A DNA stretch of 64,000 bases from Candidatus Melainabacteria bacterium. Its GTDB lineage: Bacteria > Cyanobacteriota > Vampirovibrionia > Obscuribacterales > Obscuribacteraceae. The stretch's first letter is position 1, and the number at the start of each line of letters is the position of its first letter. This document shows positions 52,337-61,626 of the stretch, in pieces. Both the position numbers and the translations under genes were made by a program. The notes under the pieces were generated by a model that had not been told where the DNA came from, did no database searches, and saw only the letters and a program-made list of their open reading frames with translations. The stretch is from contig PLXC01000159.1 in NCBI GenBank assembly GCA_003151275.1, positions 275,906-339,905 on the forward strand, in the 5' to 3' direction.

Positions 52337-52358
52337 CGGGCACCATATATGGTGCCCG
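52337..52358. promoter_or_regulatory. Perfect 22-bp palindrome with GCACCATATATGGTGC core
   Basis: CGGGCACCATA and its exact complement meet at the centre, 90 bp upstream of the start of the 52448 gene. The same core occurs at 51469. It could be a dimeric repressor operator, or a hairpin (a T run follows at 52369-52375). Confidence 0.6.
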
Positions 52359-52447
52359 TGAGAATCAATTTTTTTGCGCGCGAGAAATTATGACCGGCAA
52401 CGGAAGGCTAGACTGAGGACTGGTTTGAAACGGGTTGAAGGGGTATC

Positions 52448-53126
52448 ATGCAAAGACAGGCTGCCGAGGTGTATGTGATGAATCGACCTTTTGTAGTACC
52501 TGTAATGAAAATGCTAGTTCATTCTGTATTAGCAGTTGCTTTGATGATTGCCGCCATTATTTGGCAAGGGCAAAATTCCTGTTCCGCAAAGACCGAAGAG
52601 TTCCTTGCAGACAAAAATGCTGTGCCTAGTTCTCAGGATTCGAATATGCTAAGAAGCTGGTCAATTCCTATAGACATGAATATCGTTAGACCAAAAACCT
52701 CCGAAGTACGGTTAAAGGATAAATCGGAAATCGTGTGTACAGGTCTCGGACCTCATTGGCCATGGTTCGTTTTCTTGACACGTCCTAATGAAAAGAACTT
52801 CGTGGCGGTGGTGAAATGCGATCCAAATGACCCCGCAGTTTTAAAATCCAAAGGGCTTCAACTATGGGACGACACCAGATCTGCGAGATCTAACGCCCAC
52901 GGAGAGTGATCTGCTTTGGGGAGAATCTTCAATTGGGCACAGGGGAATGCAAACCCGCACTTACAGACTGACTACCAGTCCAGAAACAAGCGACTTTTTT
53001 CTTGATCTCAGTTTTAACGAAAACCGACTTCAAAAATATAGAATACGCGGCAAGACCTTTGATCGGCATGACCAGCTAGTTACGGGCGAGCAAGAGAAAT
53101 TTTCAGCTTGGCATTCAGTTATATAA
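52448..53126 (+). pseudogene. Frameshifted paralogue of the 51646 secreted protein
   Basis: ATG 52448 has AAGGGG upstream and opens a signal-anchor (about residues 22-42) followed by a region matching the 51646 protein. Taken alone the frame stops at 52909 after 153 residues. In the +1 frame, the sequence from about 52850 to the TAA at 53124-53126 reads FNYGTTPDLRDLTPTESDLLWG and then RTYRLTTSPETSDFFLDLSFNE. These align with FDYGRIPALKDLTPEQADQIFG and KRYKLVSSDGEEFLLNMVFE of the intact paralogue. The shift lies in the TTTTAAAATCCAAAGGG run (about 52838-52855). It may be a real one-base insertion, programmed frameshifting or an assembly error. Confidence 0.8.
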
Positions 53127-53254
53127 AAAGTGCGGGGGTAAGAAAGCAGCTCTTACCCCACCTCAATATTGCAGCTAAGCCCTATGAATCAGTTGGCTTT
53201 TATGGCCGTTTCTAAACCAGCGGCAGCCCCCGAACTAGACGATTGCGGCGGCTG

Positions 53255-54007
53255 TCATGCAGGCTCGTAACTGTATTCCTCGGCAAGCCATTCAGCAAGA
53301 TCGCGTTCAAGGCGGCTGATTTCATCGGGATCCAATAGCCCACGCTTAACTGCTTCAAAGACAATGCGTGTGCGCGGATTGAACACCTCCATCTCCGCGC
53401 TTTCGCGCAAATGCGCATCTTCGCCTTTGACCAGCTTTTCCAAAAGCATCGACAATCTATTTTGCACACCTCGAACACTGATATGTCTCCGTGCGGCAAT
53501 TGCTTTGTCAGTCAAACCGACAACCACATCCAGCAGAGTTTCGTACTCGACATCGGTGAGTGAATCTTCGCGAGATTGCACACGGGCCTGAACATTTCTG
53601 ACAACCGGATCGATGTAAGGGTTATCGTGGAGAAGAATCGAGGAAATCGCGTAACTCAATTTTTCGTCTGTTTCGCTTTTCAGGGCATAGCCGTGAATGG
53701 CATCATCAGGGACTATTTTTCCTAGTTCCCGCACATATGCTTCACGATGAAACTGAGACCAAAAGAGAATCCGGCGCATTGGATACTCAGCCCAAATTTC
53801 TTTGGCCGCTTTGATGCCGCTCATTTCGGGCATCGAAATATCCATAATGATCAAATCGGGCTCGATCGAACGGGCGAGTTTGAGTCCCTCAGCGCCGTTT
53901 GAAGCCTCAACGATCTCGATCACCGCTGGTGCAATAGCTTTGGCAATCGCGGCAGCGTGCTGCCTAAGAGCCGCAACGTCTTCAACTATTAGTATTCGCG
54001 TGACCAT
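53255..54007 (-). CDS. NarL/FixJ-type response regulator
   Basis: A 250-residue response regulator. The receiver has ILIVEDVA (Glu9, Asp10), the phosphoacceptor Asp56 in LIIMDISMPEMSG, Ser84 in LFWSQ and Lys110 in GYALK. A LuxR-type helix-turn-helix follows (about 150-195: LTDVEYETLLDVVVGLTDKA, ISVRGVQNRLSMLLEKL), then a 50-residue charged C-terminal tail unusual for NarL proteins. ATG at 54005-54007 overlaps the kinase gene by 26 bp; a TTG 12 bp earlier is possible. It is the partner of the upstream histidine kinase. Confidence 0.85.
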   Translation of the reverse strand: MVTRILIVEDVAALRQHAAAIAKAIAPAVIEIVEASNGAEGLKLARSIEPDLIIMDISMPEMSGIKAAKEIWAEYPMRRILFWSQFHREAYVRELGKIVPDDAIHGYALKSETDEKLSYAISSILLHDNPYIDPVVRNVQARVQSREDSLTDVEYETLLDVVVGLTDKAIAARRHISVRGVQNRLSMLLEKLVKGEDAHLRESAEMEVFNPRTRIVFEAVKRGLLDPDEISRLERDLAEWLAEEYSYEPA

Positions 54008-55103
54008 TTCTGTCTGCAATTTCCAGTCGGATTTCTACTATTGTTCCCTTATCTCCATCGCCGCCTCGCCAGGCAACCGTGGCGCCGATTAAATCTGCTC
54101 GCAAACGCATATAACGTAGTCCGCGAGACTCCGCTTGCATCTTTTCCTTTGAAATACCTTTTCCGTCATCAGCAACCGTGATTAAAAGGTTTTGGTCTGT
54201 CGAGGACAAATGCGTGCGCACAGTCGTCGCCTCGGCATGCTTGCAAATGTTAGTGACGGACTCCTGGACAAGCCTGTAAAGCAAGGATTTTTCAACCACC
54301 GTTAGACTAGTTAGAAGAGACTCCTCGGCACTATTCTTGAACCGAACTTTGAAGCCAGCGCGCTGCGCTCCTCTGCGACAGCAATCCTCAATTGCAGCAG
54401 CCAATCCCAAGTGCTCCAAAGCAGACGGACACAAACTGTCCATCACTTCTCTGACTTCAGACATGGCGCGCTGAAGCAACTCCTGAATTTTCTCGGCGCG
54501 TTCCTGATCAGGCTGAATTGCATATGCTTCTATGTTTTGTTTCAAGTCCTTCAAATCATTCAACACTTGATCGTGCAAATCGGCCGCCAACATTCGCCTT
54601 TCGATTTCGTCTTGCTTAATCAGCTGTAGGCGAGCCTCTTGCAACTCTCGATTGCGCAATGTCAATTCGTAGCATTGAGTTCTGAAACGCTCGTCTATAA
54701 CATTCAAACGACGAAAAGTATATCCGAACAATCCACCAAGAGTCAGTGTGCAAGCCGAGCTTAACGGATGTCCAAGCACGGCCAAATTGGAAAAAAGCAG
54801 CCATTGAACGAGCATCGAAACAACATAAAATTGGACAATAGCAAAGGTTCGAGGTAGAGCAGGAAGTTTGTAGGCAATGGCGATTGCGGCAAGACATTCC
54901 GCTGCAGTAAAACAGAAATCAAGGGTGGGATAGTTTGACGAGGCTAAACTTTTTGAACCAGAAAACCAGAAGTGAAGCTGGTTAAAGAGATAATTATCAG
55001 CGCCGTGTATTTGAAGCCGCAACAAGACGCAGCCAATTGTTAGCACAATTGCACCGACAGCAAATATCCAATATGACCTATGTTCGATAGCCAGACTGTT
55101 CAT
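53982..55103 (-). CDS. DegS/NarX-type sensor histidine kinase
   Basis: A 373-residue membrane kinase. The N terminus has about five hydrophobic helices (about 10-130), then a short coiled coil (150-175), the HisKA_3 dimerisation helix with the phosphorylated His177 in AADLHDQVLNDL, and a HATPase domain with LVQESVTNICKHAEAT (N box), ITVADDGKGI (G1) and SRGLRYMRLR (G2). No extracytoplasmic sensor domain is visible, so the signal is probably sensed within the membrane. ATG at 55101-55103 is chosen over a TTG ten codons upstream; neither has a strong ribosome site. It is divergent from mutL. Confidence 0.88.
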   Translation of the reverse strand: MNSLAIEHRSYWIFAVGAIVLTIGCVLLRLQIHGADNYLFNQLHFWFSGSKSLASSNYPTLDFCFTAAECLAAIAIAYKLPALPRTFAIVQFYVVSMLVQWLLFSNLAVLGHPLSSACTLTLGGLFGYTFRRLNVIDERFRTQCYELTLRNRELQEARLQLIKQDEIERRMLAADLHDQVLNDLKDLKQNIEAYAIQPDQERAEKIQELLQRAMSEVREVMDSLCPSALEHLGLAAAIEDCCRRGAQRAGFKVRFKNSAEESLLTSLTVVEKSLLYRLVQESVTNICKHAEATTVRTHLSSTDQNLLITVADDGKGISKEKMQAESRGLRYMRLRADLIGATVAWRGGDGDKGTIVEIRLEIADRNGHANTNS

Positions 55104-55201
55104 AAATTGTTTGAGTATAACTGGCTTGCCCAACCATTACTAATGTCACAGGGAAAAAATAAGTGCCAGTGCTACTATGCTCAGACTGGCGAGGCGAAAA
55201 C

Positions 55202-57073
55202 ATGCCCAAAGTATTAGTACTAGCTGATCACATAGCGAGTCAAATCGCTGCAGGAGAGGTTGTCGAAAGACCATCTTCAGTGGTGAAAGAACTCGTTGAG
55301 AATGCTCTTGATTCTGGTGCAACGCAAATTGAGATCAGCATCAGTGCTGATTGTCGCGACATCCGCATCGCAGACAACGGTTGCGGCATGGAGATTGAAG
55401 ATGCGGTTCTAGCCTTCCACCGGCACGCCACATCTAAATTGAAGAACGTTGATGATCTCTGGAATTTGCATTCACTTGGCTTTCGCGGCGAAGCGCTACC
55501 AAGTATTGCTTCGGTAGCTAGAGTAAGTTGCTTGACTCGAACTCATGATGCGGCTGAAGGCAGCAGAGTAGAAGCTGCTGATGGAAAAGTTTTCACGTCG
55601 GTAACCGGCTGTGCGCCTGGCACGGTGATGGAAATACAAGACCTCTTTTACAATGTGCCGGCAAGACTCAATTTTCTCAAGAGAGCGAGCACTGAGTTTG
55701 GACACATTCACGAGATTGTTCAGAGCTTGGCCATCGCCTTTCCGAACGTGGCGTTTAGCTTACTCAATCAAGGTCAGTCAACTCTTAAAACCACCGGTAG
55801 TGGTGATCTAGCAACCACAATTCGCGAGTCGGGACTGTTCTCCGGGCGCGAGGAATTGTGCGAAGTTAAGGCTGGCGACCGAGATCTCGGCTTATCCGTG
55901 CACGGCTATATAGCAAAACCGTTGCATTTTCGCGGTGATCGCAAAGGCATCCTTTCCATCGTCAATACCAGACCAGTGCGTTGCCCATTGACTTACAAAG
56001 CTCTGGATTATGCTTACTCAGACTTGATCCCACGCGGTCGGCATCCCTTCGCAGTAGTCGTAGTCACAGTCAATCCAAACCATTTGGACGTGAACATACA
56101 TCCGACAAAGAAAGAGATCAAATATAGCAACGGAAACGAGGTCTACGTCTCGATTCAACGTGCTTTGATTAGCTCGCTCAGGCAGTCAAAAACCGAAGCA
56201 ATGGCTGCTGCGGCTGATCGTGAAAGAGAAGAATTCCATCAACAACTCGAGGCAACCCGAGCGTTGCAGAGCACTGCATATGGTGGCGTCGAAACTACCA
56301 CCGGCTCGATCGGCGCCGCAATCAGCACTCTGGATTCCGAAGAATTCCACGAACATGCAGTATCGGAAAGTGTCAGCGCTCGAGCCGCTCGCCAACTCGG
56401 CTTTAGGGATCGCCTGCACTACTCTGCCAGACCTTTTGAAACTCCAACTGTTGAAGAGTCTCACTCCGATTCTCTGCCGGAGCAGCGAACGCAGTCGCTT
56501 CCGCCAGGCTGGAGAATTGCTGCATACATACATAACACTTACATCATTGTGGAGACACCTGAAGGAATGGAAATCGTGGAGCAACACATAGCTCACGAAC
56601 GGACTCTGTACGAGCGCCTCCTAGCCCAGCAAGAGGTTGCTGGACGCACTACGGAATATTCTCAAAGACTTCTCGTTTCTGCCCCGCTTCAGCTTTCTCC
56701 TGAACAAATTGATACACTCAAAAGCTACGTAGAGTTACTGCGCAAATTAGGTTTCGATTTCGATTGCGAAAGTAATGAAATCACTTGCACACAAGTTCCT
56801 CTGGAGCTTGCGCATAAGGATTACGCTTGTGCGGTGCAAGAAATAGTGCAACAACTAGCCATCGCAGACGGTGCCAATCTCGAGCTGGAGGCTACCAAGT
56901 CGATTGCCTGTCAGTCTGCGATCAAGAACGGAATGCCGCTTTCCGAGAAAGACCTGGTGCAACTGCTTAGCGAGTGGAATGAAACGCCGCGAAATGATAC
57001 TTGCCCGCATGGTCGTCCGGTGCGTTTAAAGTTTTCAATGGACCGTCTCTTTCAATTGTTCCATCCGGCCTGA
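55202..57073 (+). CDS. mutL: DNA mismatch repair protein MutL
   Basis: A 623-residue GHKL ATPase of methyl-independent mismatch repair. The N-terminal domain has ASQIAAGEVVERPSSVVKEL, ADNGCGM, TSKL and LGFRGEALPSIASVA. The C-terminal endonuclease domain carries EQHIAHERTLYERL (the DQHAxxE motif with Glu for Asp), IACQSAIKNG and CPHGRP, so it belongs to the nicking MutL class found outside enterobacteria. ATG 55202 follows GAGGCG; an in-frame start at 55163 lacks conservation. The last 39 bp overlap the convergent zincin-HEAT gene. mutS is not in the window. Confidence 0.95.
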   Translation: MPKVLVLADHIASQIAAGEVVERPSSVVKELVENALDSGATQIEISISADCRDIRIADNGCGMEIEDAVLAFHRHATSKLKNVDDLWNLHSLGFRGEALPSIASVARVSCLTRTHDAAEGSRVEAADGKVFTSVTGCAPGTVMEIQDLFYNVPARLNFLKRASTEFGHIHEIVQSLAIAFPNVAFSLLNQGQSTLKTTGSGDLATTIRESGLFSGREELCEVKAGDRDLGLSVHGYIAKPLHFRGDRKGILSIVNTRPVRCPLTYKALDYAYSDLIPRGRHPFAVVVVTVNPNHLDVNIHPTKKEIKYSNGNEVYVSIQRALISSLRQSKTEAMAAAADREREEFHQQLEATRALQSTAYGGVETTTGSIGAAISTLDSEEFHEHAVSESVSARAARQLGFRDRLHYSARPFETPTVEESHSDSLPEQRTQSLPPGWRIAAYIHNTYIIVETPEGMEIVEQHIAHERTLYERLLAQQEVAGRTTEYSQRLLVSAPLQLSPEQIDTLKSYVELLRKLGFDFDCESNEITCTQVPLELAHKDYACAVQEIVQQLAIADGANLELEATKSIACQSAIKNGMPLSEKDLVQLLSEWNETPRNDTCPHGRPVRLKFSMDRLFQLFHPA

Positions 57074-60013
57074 CTGCCAATTGCGTTGCCTAAAGTTGTA
57101 ATTAGTGACTAACTCCAGGTTGTGCGCCTGATCGTGGGTTAAGCTCTGTTTTGCTAGCCTGGCATAATATTTGACGATGTTCGGATCAAATTTCGCTAAC
57201 GCATCAAGCGTCACGGGACGAGTACCAGCTGGCCCTTTCGTAAGGGACTCCAGCAGTGGTGTGACTGCGGTGGAGGATCCAGTATTTCCGAGGGCCGTAA
57301 TCAACTCCGGTTGAAGTGTGCCACCTTTGGACAACATGCTTTTTGCGGATTGGATTACCGTGCGTATCTCAACACCTTTCAAAACGTTCTTAGCCATCGC
57401 GGCAACGTTCGGATCAGCGTCGTTTATAAAGTGCTTCACAACAGGAGCAATATATTCCGGCGGCTGAAGATCCAGAGTTTGCAAGGCACGCAACCGCAGG
57501 CTAGGCACTTCTTGCAAGGCACTTAAAGCGACTGCTCTTTGATAGCCCTCAACATGCCTACCTAGATTCATCGCATAGTCATATGCCAGAAGAGAGCCTT
57601 CATCCGTCTGCATTCTAGTCACTTGCTTGGCCAAACCGGGGAGATCGTTTTTACCGAGCACGGTGAGCAAATTAGCGTACGAAGGGGCTCTTTCGTCGAT
57701 GGTGCCAAAATAGCGCATGCGGCGAATAGCCAAGTCGCGCGCGGGCATATTAGGTAAACCCTGTTCCCAAACAAAATTGAACTGCTCTTTCAGATCAGGG
57801 CTATACAATCTAGTCGCCAGATCAAATGCTCTTCTTCTAACATCTGGCGTCGAGCCGTTGTGAGCCGCTTCGACAAGCGCTTCTTGTTCATTTTTTGTGC
57901 CGAACCGATCCAACAGTCGCAAAGCCGCTTCCTGAGTGCGAGCATCTTTTGATCCAAGCTGCTCAACGAGCTGCTCTCGCGCGATCGGCAAAACTTGGTC
58001 CTCAGTAAATTTGATCCGGCTCCAAATCTCTTTCGCATAGACGCTTTGTTCGCTCACGGGAGTCGTTCCCATTTGCTTAATTAACTCCTGAGCAATCACC
58101 ACGGAGCGTATTGGTGCCTTTTCAGCCATCTCCAAGAAGCGGTCTACATCAGGATGCAAGAAGGCTTTGGATCGATCCTCCGCCCATCGTTCACTGTCGT
58201 TGCGCTTGGAATATTCCGTGACGTGATAACCGTCTTTCTCAAGCAATGAAGCCTCGCCGTAGAGGTTGTCTGTAGGCGGCACAAGGTGTCCATGCTCATG
58301 GAATAGAGAGCCTCGAACAATGTCTCTGAACGTACTTAGTTTCGAATCAGAGCGGTTAGCTTGATAAAAGGCGACATTGCCAGTCGATTCGAGAGCTGTG
58401 GCTGCGGCTTGAAACCCTTCTTTGTAGTCTTGACTGTGCCATGGATCCGACACCCAGCGCTCATCATGCAGGGTGAGTCGTTTGATATTCGTGCGGGTCG
58501 GCAGCTCATCCATGAGCGTAAGCATGTCTTCTGGCAAAGCACGATTACCAAGCGGATGCTCCGCCAAGGCGATTCTTGCCGAAACTATGGGCAGAACTTC
58601 CGCTGCTTCCTTCGGGTTATAAAACTCCTGGAATGTCTTAACGTTCTTGGTTTTGACCATATTCTGCACGGCAATATGCTGACCGGGCGCGAGATTATCC
58701 AGGATGGATGGCTGCTCGGCTTTGATGCGTAGAGCTCGCACGGCGTCCAATTCTTTGGCATAGGATTCACGCAAAGCAATCTCAGTGTTTCCTCCATCTA
58801 TTTTATAGACACGCATATCCTCTAGGCGTGTTTTAACATTGCTGGCGAAATCGGCATAGTCTTTGTAGGGCCCCTTGGATTGGGGATCAAGAAATTCGTA
58901 ATTCTCGGGGCGCACTTCAGAAGAGGTCAATCGCTTTGCGACCTCCTCAATGCGCGGCATTTCTGGAGGCTTGATCGACATTGCCTCATATCTCGCAGGT
59001 TCTACTACAAACCGCGAACCGTTCGCAGGCTCAATATTTTCGTGAATGACCGTGGCATCCTGCGGCTTGGCTGCATCATGCGGTTGGATCGCATCTTGCG
59101 GTTTGATCGCGTCGCTTGCCTTAACAACACTGTCTTGAACTGTCGGCAATTTCTCACTCACAAAATTCGGTCTGTTATCCAAACCAGAAATTTCATTGTT
59201 CTTGGCATTGCGCGAAGAGGATAGAAGGCGAGAGCCGTCGAACGAGCCCATCAACCCACCACTTGCCGCACCGATAATGCCTCCCTCATTGATGCTCTTC
59301 AGAACATCGGGCAAACTCTTTCCGGACATGACTGCATCCAGACCACCAAATACGCCACCAGCCGCGTAACCTGAACCAGCTCCGGTGATGACCGAGGCAA
59401 GACGAGGAGAAACAGCACCACTTTCCAACATGAAACTTGAGGCTTTCGCGACTCGGAATCCAATCAGTCCTGCTGGCAGATTCACGAGTGCACCTGTTGC
59501 ACCGCCCTTGATCAAGTTCTCAGCGCCCGTTGCGACACTGAAGTTACCCTGGCTATCTTTCCATGATTCTGTATTGAAGCCTGTTCTGACTGCGCCGAAT
59601 CCTAACCCTACTGTCAGATGTGTGACGGACTCGGCGGCTAAGCCAGTTCCAAGTTTCGAGGAGACGAAATTGCTGAAGCCACTTTCGGGCATAGCCAATC
59701 TTGAAACTTTGTTCAGCGCCATTCCTTCGACAAAATTAAGTCCGAAACCGGTGGCGTTGGCTTCCGCACTCTTGGTTGGGTCAATCAGCATCGTTGCTCG
59801 GATTGCTCCACCGGCCACGGTCTTGACCATCGGAATGGACGCTATAGTGTCAGCAGCGATGTGCGCAATCTGGTCATTGCTCGACGCTGTGCCTTGAATG
59901 CCGGGAATGAAATTGCGGACTGCGCCGATTACCGTGCCAGCAATCGTGTGCTCTGTGGCTTCCTCATGCAATTTATTCGAGGCAGGTTGGGCGCCATTCG
60001 GTCCATCTTTCAT
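57035..60013 (-). CDS. Zincin (HExxH) protein with C-terminal HEAT-like repeats
   Basis: A 992-residue protein. Residues about 20-265 are an Ala/Gly-rich, glycine-zipper-like module (VTGAGSGYAAGGVFGGL, GGIIGAASGGLMG). Residues about 395-640 match the zincin domain of the 34382 protein: RALPEDMLTLMDELP, GNVAFYQAN, SLFHEHGH (His572, Glu573, His576) and NDSERWAEDRS, whose Glu608 is the likely third ligand. Residues about 690-960 are HEAT-like alpha repeats (RTQEAALRLLDRFG, VRRRAFDLATRL, PNVAAMAKNVLKG). Start taken as ATG at 60011-60013; in-frame ATGs at 60133 and 60277 would add sequence from a low-complexity GGGAT region. There is a 39-bp convergent overlap with mutL. Protease activity is inferred. 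Confidence 0.65.
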   Translation of the reverse strand: MKDGPNGAQPASNKLHEEATEHTIAGTVIGAVRNFIPGIQGTASSNDQIAHIAADTIASIPMVKTVAGGAIRATMLIDPTKSAEANATGFGLNFVEGMALNKVSRLAMPESGFSNFVSSKLGTGLAAESVTHLTVGLGFGAVRTGFNTESWKDSQGNFSVATGAENLIKGGATGALVNLPAGLIGFRVAKASSFMLESGAVSPRLASVITGAGSGYAAGGVFGGLDAVMSGKSLPDVLKSINEGGIIGAASGGLMGSFDGSRLLSSSRNAKNNEISGLDNRPNFVSEKLPTVQDSVVKASDAIKPQDAIQPHDAAKPQDATVIHENIEPANGSRFVVEPARYEAMSIKPPEMPRIEEVAKRLTSSEVRPENYEFLDPQSKGPYKDYADFASNVKTRLEDMRVYKIDGGNTEIALRESYAKELDAVRALRIKAEQPSILDNLAPGQHIAVQNMVKTKNVKTFQEFYNPKEAAEVLPIVSARIALAEHPLGNRALPEDMLTLMDELPTRTNIKRLTLHDERWVSDPWHSQDYKEGFQAAATALESTGNVAFYQANRSDSKLSTFRDIVRGSLFHEHGHLVPPTDNLYGEASLLEKDGYHVTEYSKRNDSERWAEDRSKAFLHPDVDRFLEMAEKAPIRSVVIAQELIKQMGTTPVSEQSVYAKEIWSRIKFTEDQVLPIAREQLVEQLGSKDARTQEAALRLLDRFGTKNEQEALVEAAHNGSTPDVRRRAFDLATRLYSPDLKEQFNFVWEQGLPNMPARDLAIRRMRYFGTIDERAPSYANLLTVLGKNDLPGLAKQVTRMQTDEGSLLAYDYAMNLGRHVEGYQRAVALSALQEVPSLRLRALQTLDLQPPEYIAPVVKHFINDADPNVAAMAKNVLKGVEIRTVIQSAKSMLSKGGTLQPELITALGNTGSSTAVTPLLESLTKGPAGTRPVTLDALAKFDPNIVKYYARLAKQSLTHDQAHNLELVTNYNFRQRNWQSGRMEQLKETVH

Positions 60014-60215
60014 GAGCTGACTAAATTTGGGTTGGTCCAGACTCAAAAGATTCCGCCTGAGATTATAAAATCGGGTTGCCCGCCACGTCCTGACAACATA
60101 CCAAAATCCCAACCTGATGGGGAGTATCACCATGGTGGTTCCACCACAGGACCAGCCACAAATTAATGTCCGCAGCTGGGCGCACCGGGCCAAGGGCATG
60201 AGTACACCTGCGTCG

Positions 60216-60259
60216 ACGGGACGGGACAGGACGCGACGGATGGGATGGGATGGGATGGG
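60216..60259 (+). repeat. GGGAT tandem repeat, potential G-quadruplex
   Basis: GGGATGGGATGGGATGGG at 60242-60259 is four G3 tracts with two-base spacers, preceded by irregular GGGAC repeats from 60216. It lies on the non-template side upstream of the zincin-HEAT gene (complementary C-rich on its coding strand) and in the gap to the 60440 gene. Confidence 0.7.
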
Positions 60260-60439
60260 TACGACGCGCGTTCGCATACCCTAACCTGGAGCGCACACGT
60301 CCAGCGGGTTTATTGAACCGAGATTGGGATACATTCGCGTCAACACTAGAAAGCCGGATGATTACTCATCCGGCTCGCATGTTATTGGTCTTCGTTCTGC
60401 CGCTTGGAGCGCCCGCCCGCGTACTTCAGTAGATCGAGA

Positions 60440-61159
60440 CTAACGTAGAACCGATTGGTTCGCGGCGAGTCCCGTTGAAACTGCCATCGGTTGATCCAAA
60501 GCAAATTGGATGCGAGTGCCGCTTGGAATGCGAACGTCTTTGCCTTTACGCCAGAGATTACTTCCCAAGCCTACAGCGCCACCAGTGGCGACACCAGCGA
60601 TGGCGCCGGCACCAACTGCACCACCAACGATAGGGGCAAAGATCACACCCAAAAGTGTGCCTGCACCCGTCCACACCGCAGTCCGAAGCACTCCGGATTT
60701 GACAGAAGAACCAGTGGTTCGGCCTTTCAAATTACCTTGTTTGTCTTCGTGAACAGTGTCAGCACTCGGCTGATTGGCTGTGATCAAGGCTGAGAGTGGA
60801 TAACGGATGCCATCAGGAGTAACGGCTGCGGTAAGTCTCATAGTCATCTTACCGTTGCTGCCACCTAAACCACTTTTATCAGCGGACGTGACGGACCCTT
60901 CAAGAGCTGTATTCGGTGGCAAAACGAGGTCGTTGCCCAAATACAATGGCGCGTTCAAGCGTGCGTTGAACAGATCACCTGGTTTTGAAATTGAACTGTC
61001 AATAGGACTAGTCAAACAAGCATCAAGCGTGGTGCCAATTGGCACATAGGTCACGTGACCCTGCAACTGTTGTCCGTTATAAGTTTGCGCTACGACGGGC
61101 AACATAAGTCCGATTGACAGAACACCCGCGACGATAGCGTTAAGAGGTGCTCTTCTCAT
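60440..61159 (-). CDS. Secreted protein with VirB10-like beta domain and glycine zipper
   Basis: A 239-residue exported protein. ATG at 61157-61159 has AAGGAG seven bases upstream, better than an in-frame start 11 codons earlier. The signal peptide (PLNAIVAGVLSIGLMLPVVA-QT) is followed by a beta domain (IGTTLDACLTSPIDSS, LGNDLVLPPNTALEGSVTSA) whose pattern resembles the TrbI/VirB10 'tPaGt...l...v' barrel. A glycine-zipper helix pair (about 170-205, GTLLGVIFAPIVGGAVGAGA) then precedes a final strand (IPSGTRIQFALDQP). It is probably an outer-membrane or periplasmic protein; the VirB10 resemblance is by eye only, and no conjugation genes are nearby. Confidence 0.65.
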   Translation of the reverse strand: MRRAPLNAIVAGVLSIGLMLPVVAQTYNGQQLQGHVTYVPIGTTLDACLTSPIDSSISKPGDLFNARLNAPLYLGNDLVLPPNTALEGSVTSADKSGLGGSNGKMTMRLTAAVTPDGIRYPLSALITANQPSADTVHEDKQGNLKGRTTGSSVKSGVLRTAVWTGAGTLLGVIFAPIVGGAVGAGAIAGVATGGAVGLGSNLWRKGKDVRIPSGTRIQFALDQPMAVSTGLAANQSVLR

Positions 61160-61626
61160 TAAAATGCTCCTTCTAGTGGACTCCTCCAACACATCGTGAA
61201 GAATAACACAATATATTGGTGCTGACTAATAATCTTCGCCGGCGATACCACTTAGCGATGGCGCATATAGTACCAACCCTATACCGATAAAATGTGACAC
61301 TACGCGTAGATACTCTCTAAATCAGCCTTTCGGCGCCTCGGAACCACCTATGGTGCAATCGTGATGAATGGATAATAAGCGAAATGTTTTCCATCGCTCA
61401 CATAGCAGTTTGGCTATTGCGGGAATGTCCGTTGCATATACCAACACCAATCTTTCCCTAAATATTTAGCTTGACCACCTGAGTGTCGATATTAGTCGAA
61501 GCCGATGCAGGTTTTAAACCATTTTTATGGCACTTTACCCGTTTCACAAAATGCTTTAGAGCTTGCGCCACTATGCCAGAAAAAAATGGGAATGAAAGAA
61601 GTTATCGAGGGCGGGGTGGAACGAGT
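61160..61626. other. 467-bp divergent intergenic region with GCACC-type half-sites
   Basis: No supported gene. It contains ATATTGGTGC (61224-61233) and ACCACCTATGGTGC (61343-61356), both related to the GCACC-N6-GGTGC element at 52337. In-frame extensions of the downstream gene back to 61483 lack a ribosome site. Confidence 0.45.

Noticed and set aside
60014..60277. N-terminal extension of the zincin-HEAT protein to 60277
   Set aside because: The added 88 residues are encoded by the GGGAT low-complexity region and look unlike protein; the later ATG begins the plausible sequence.
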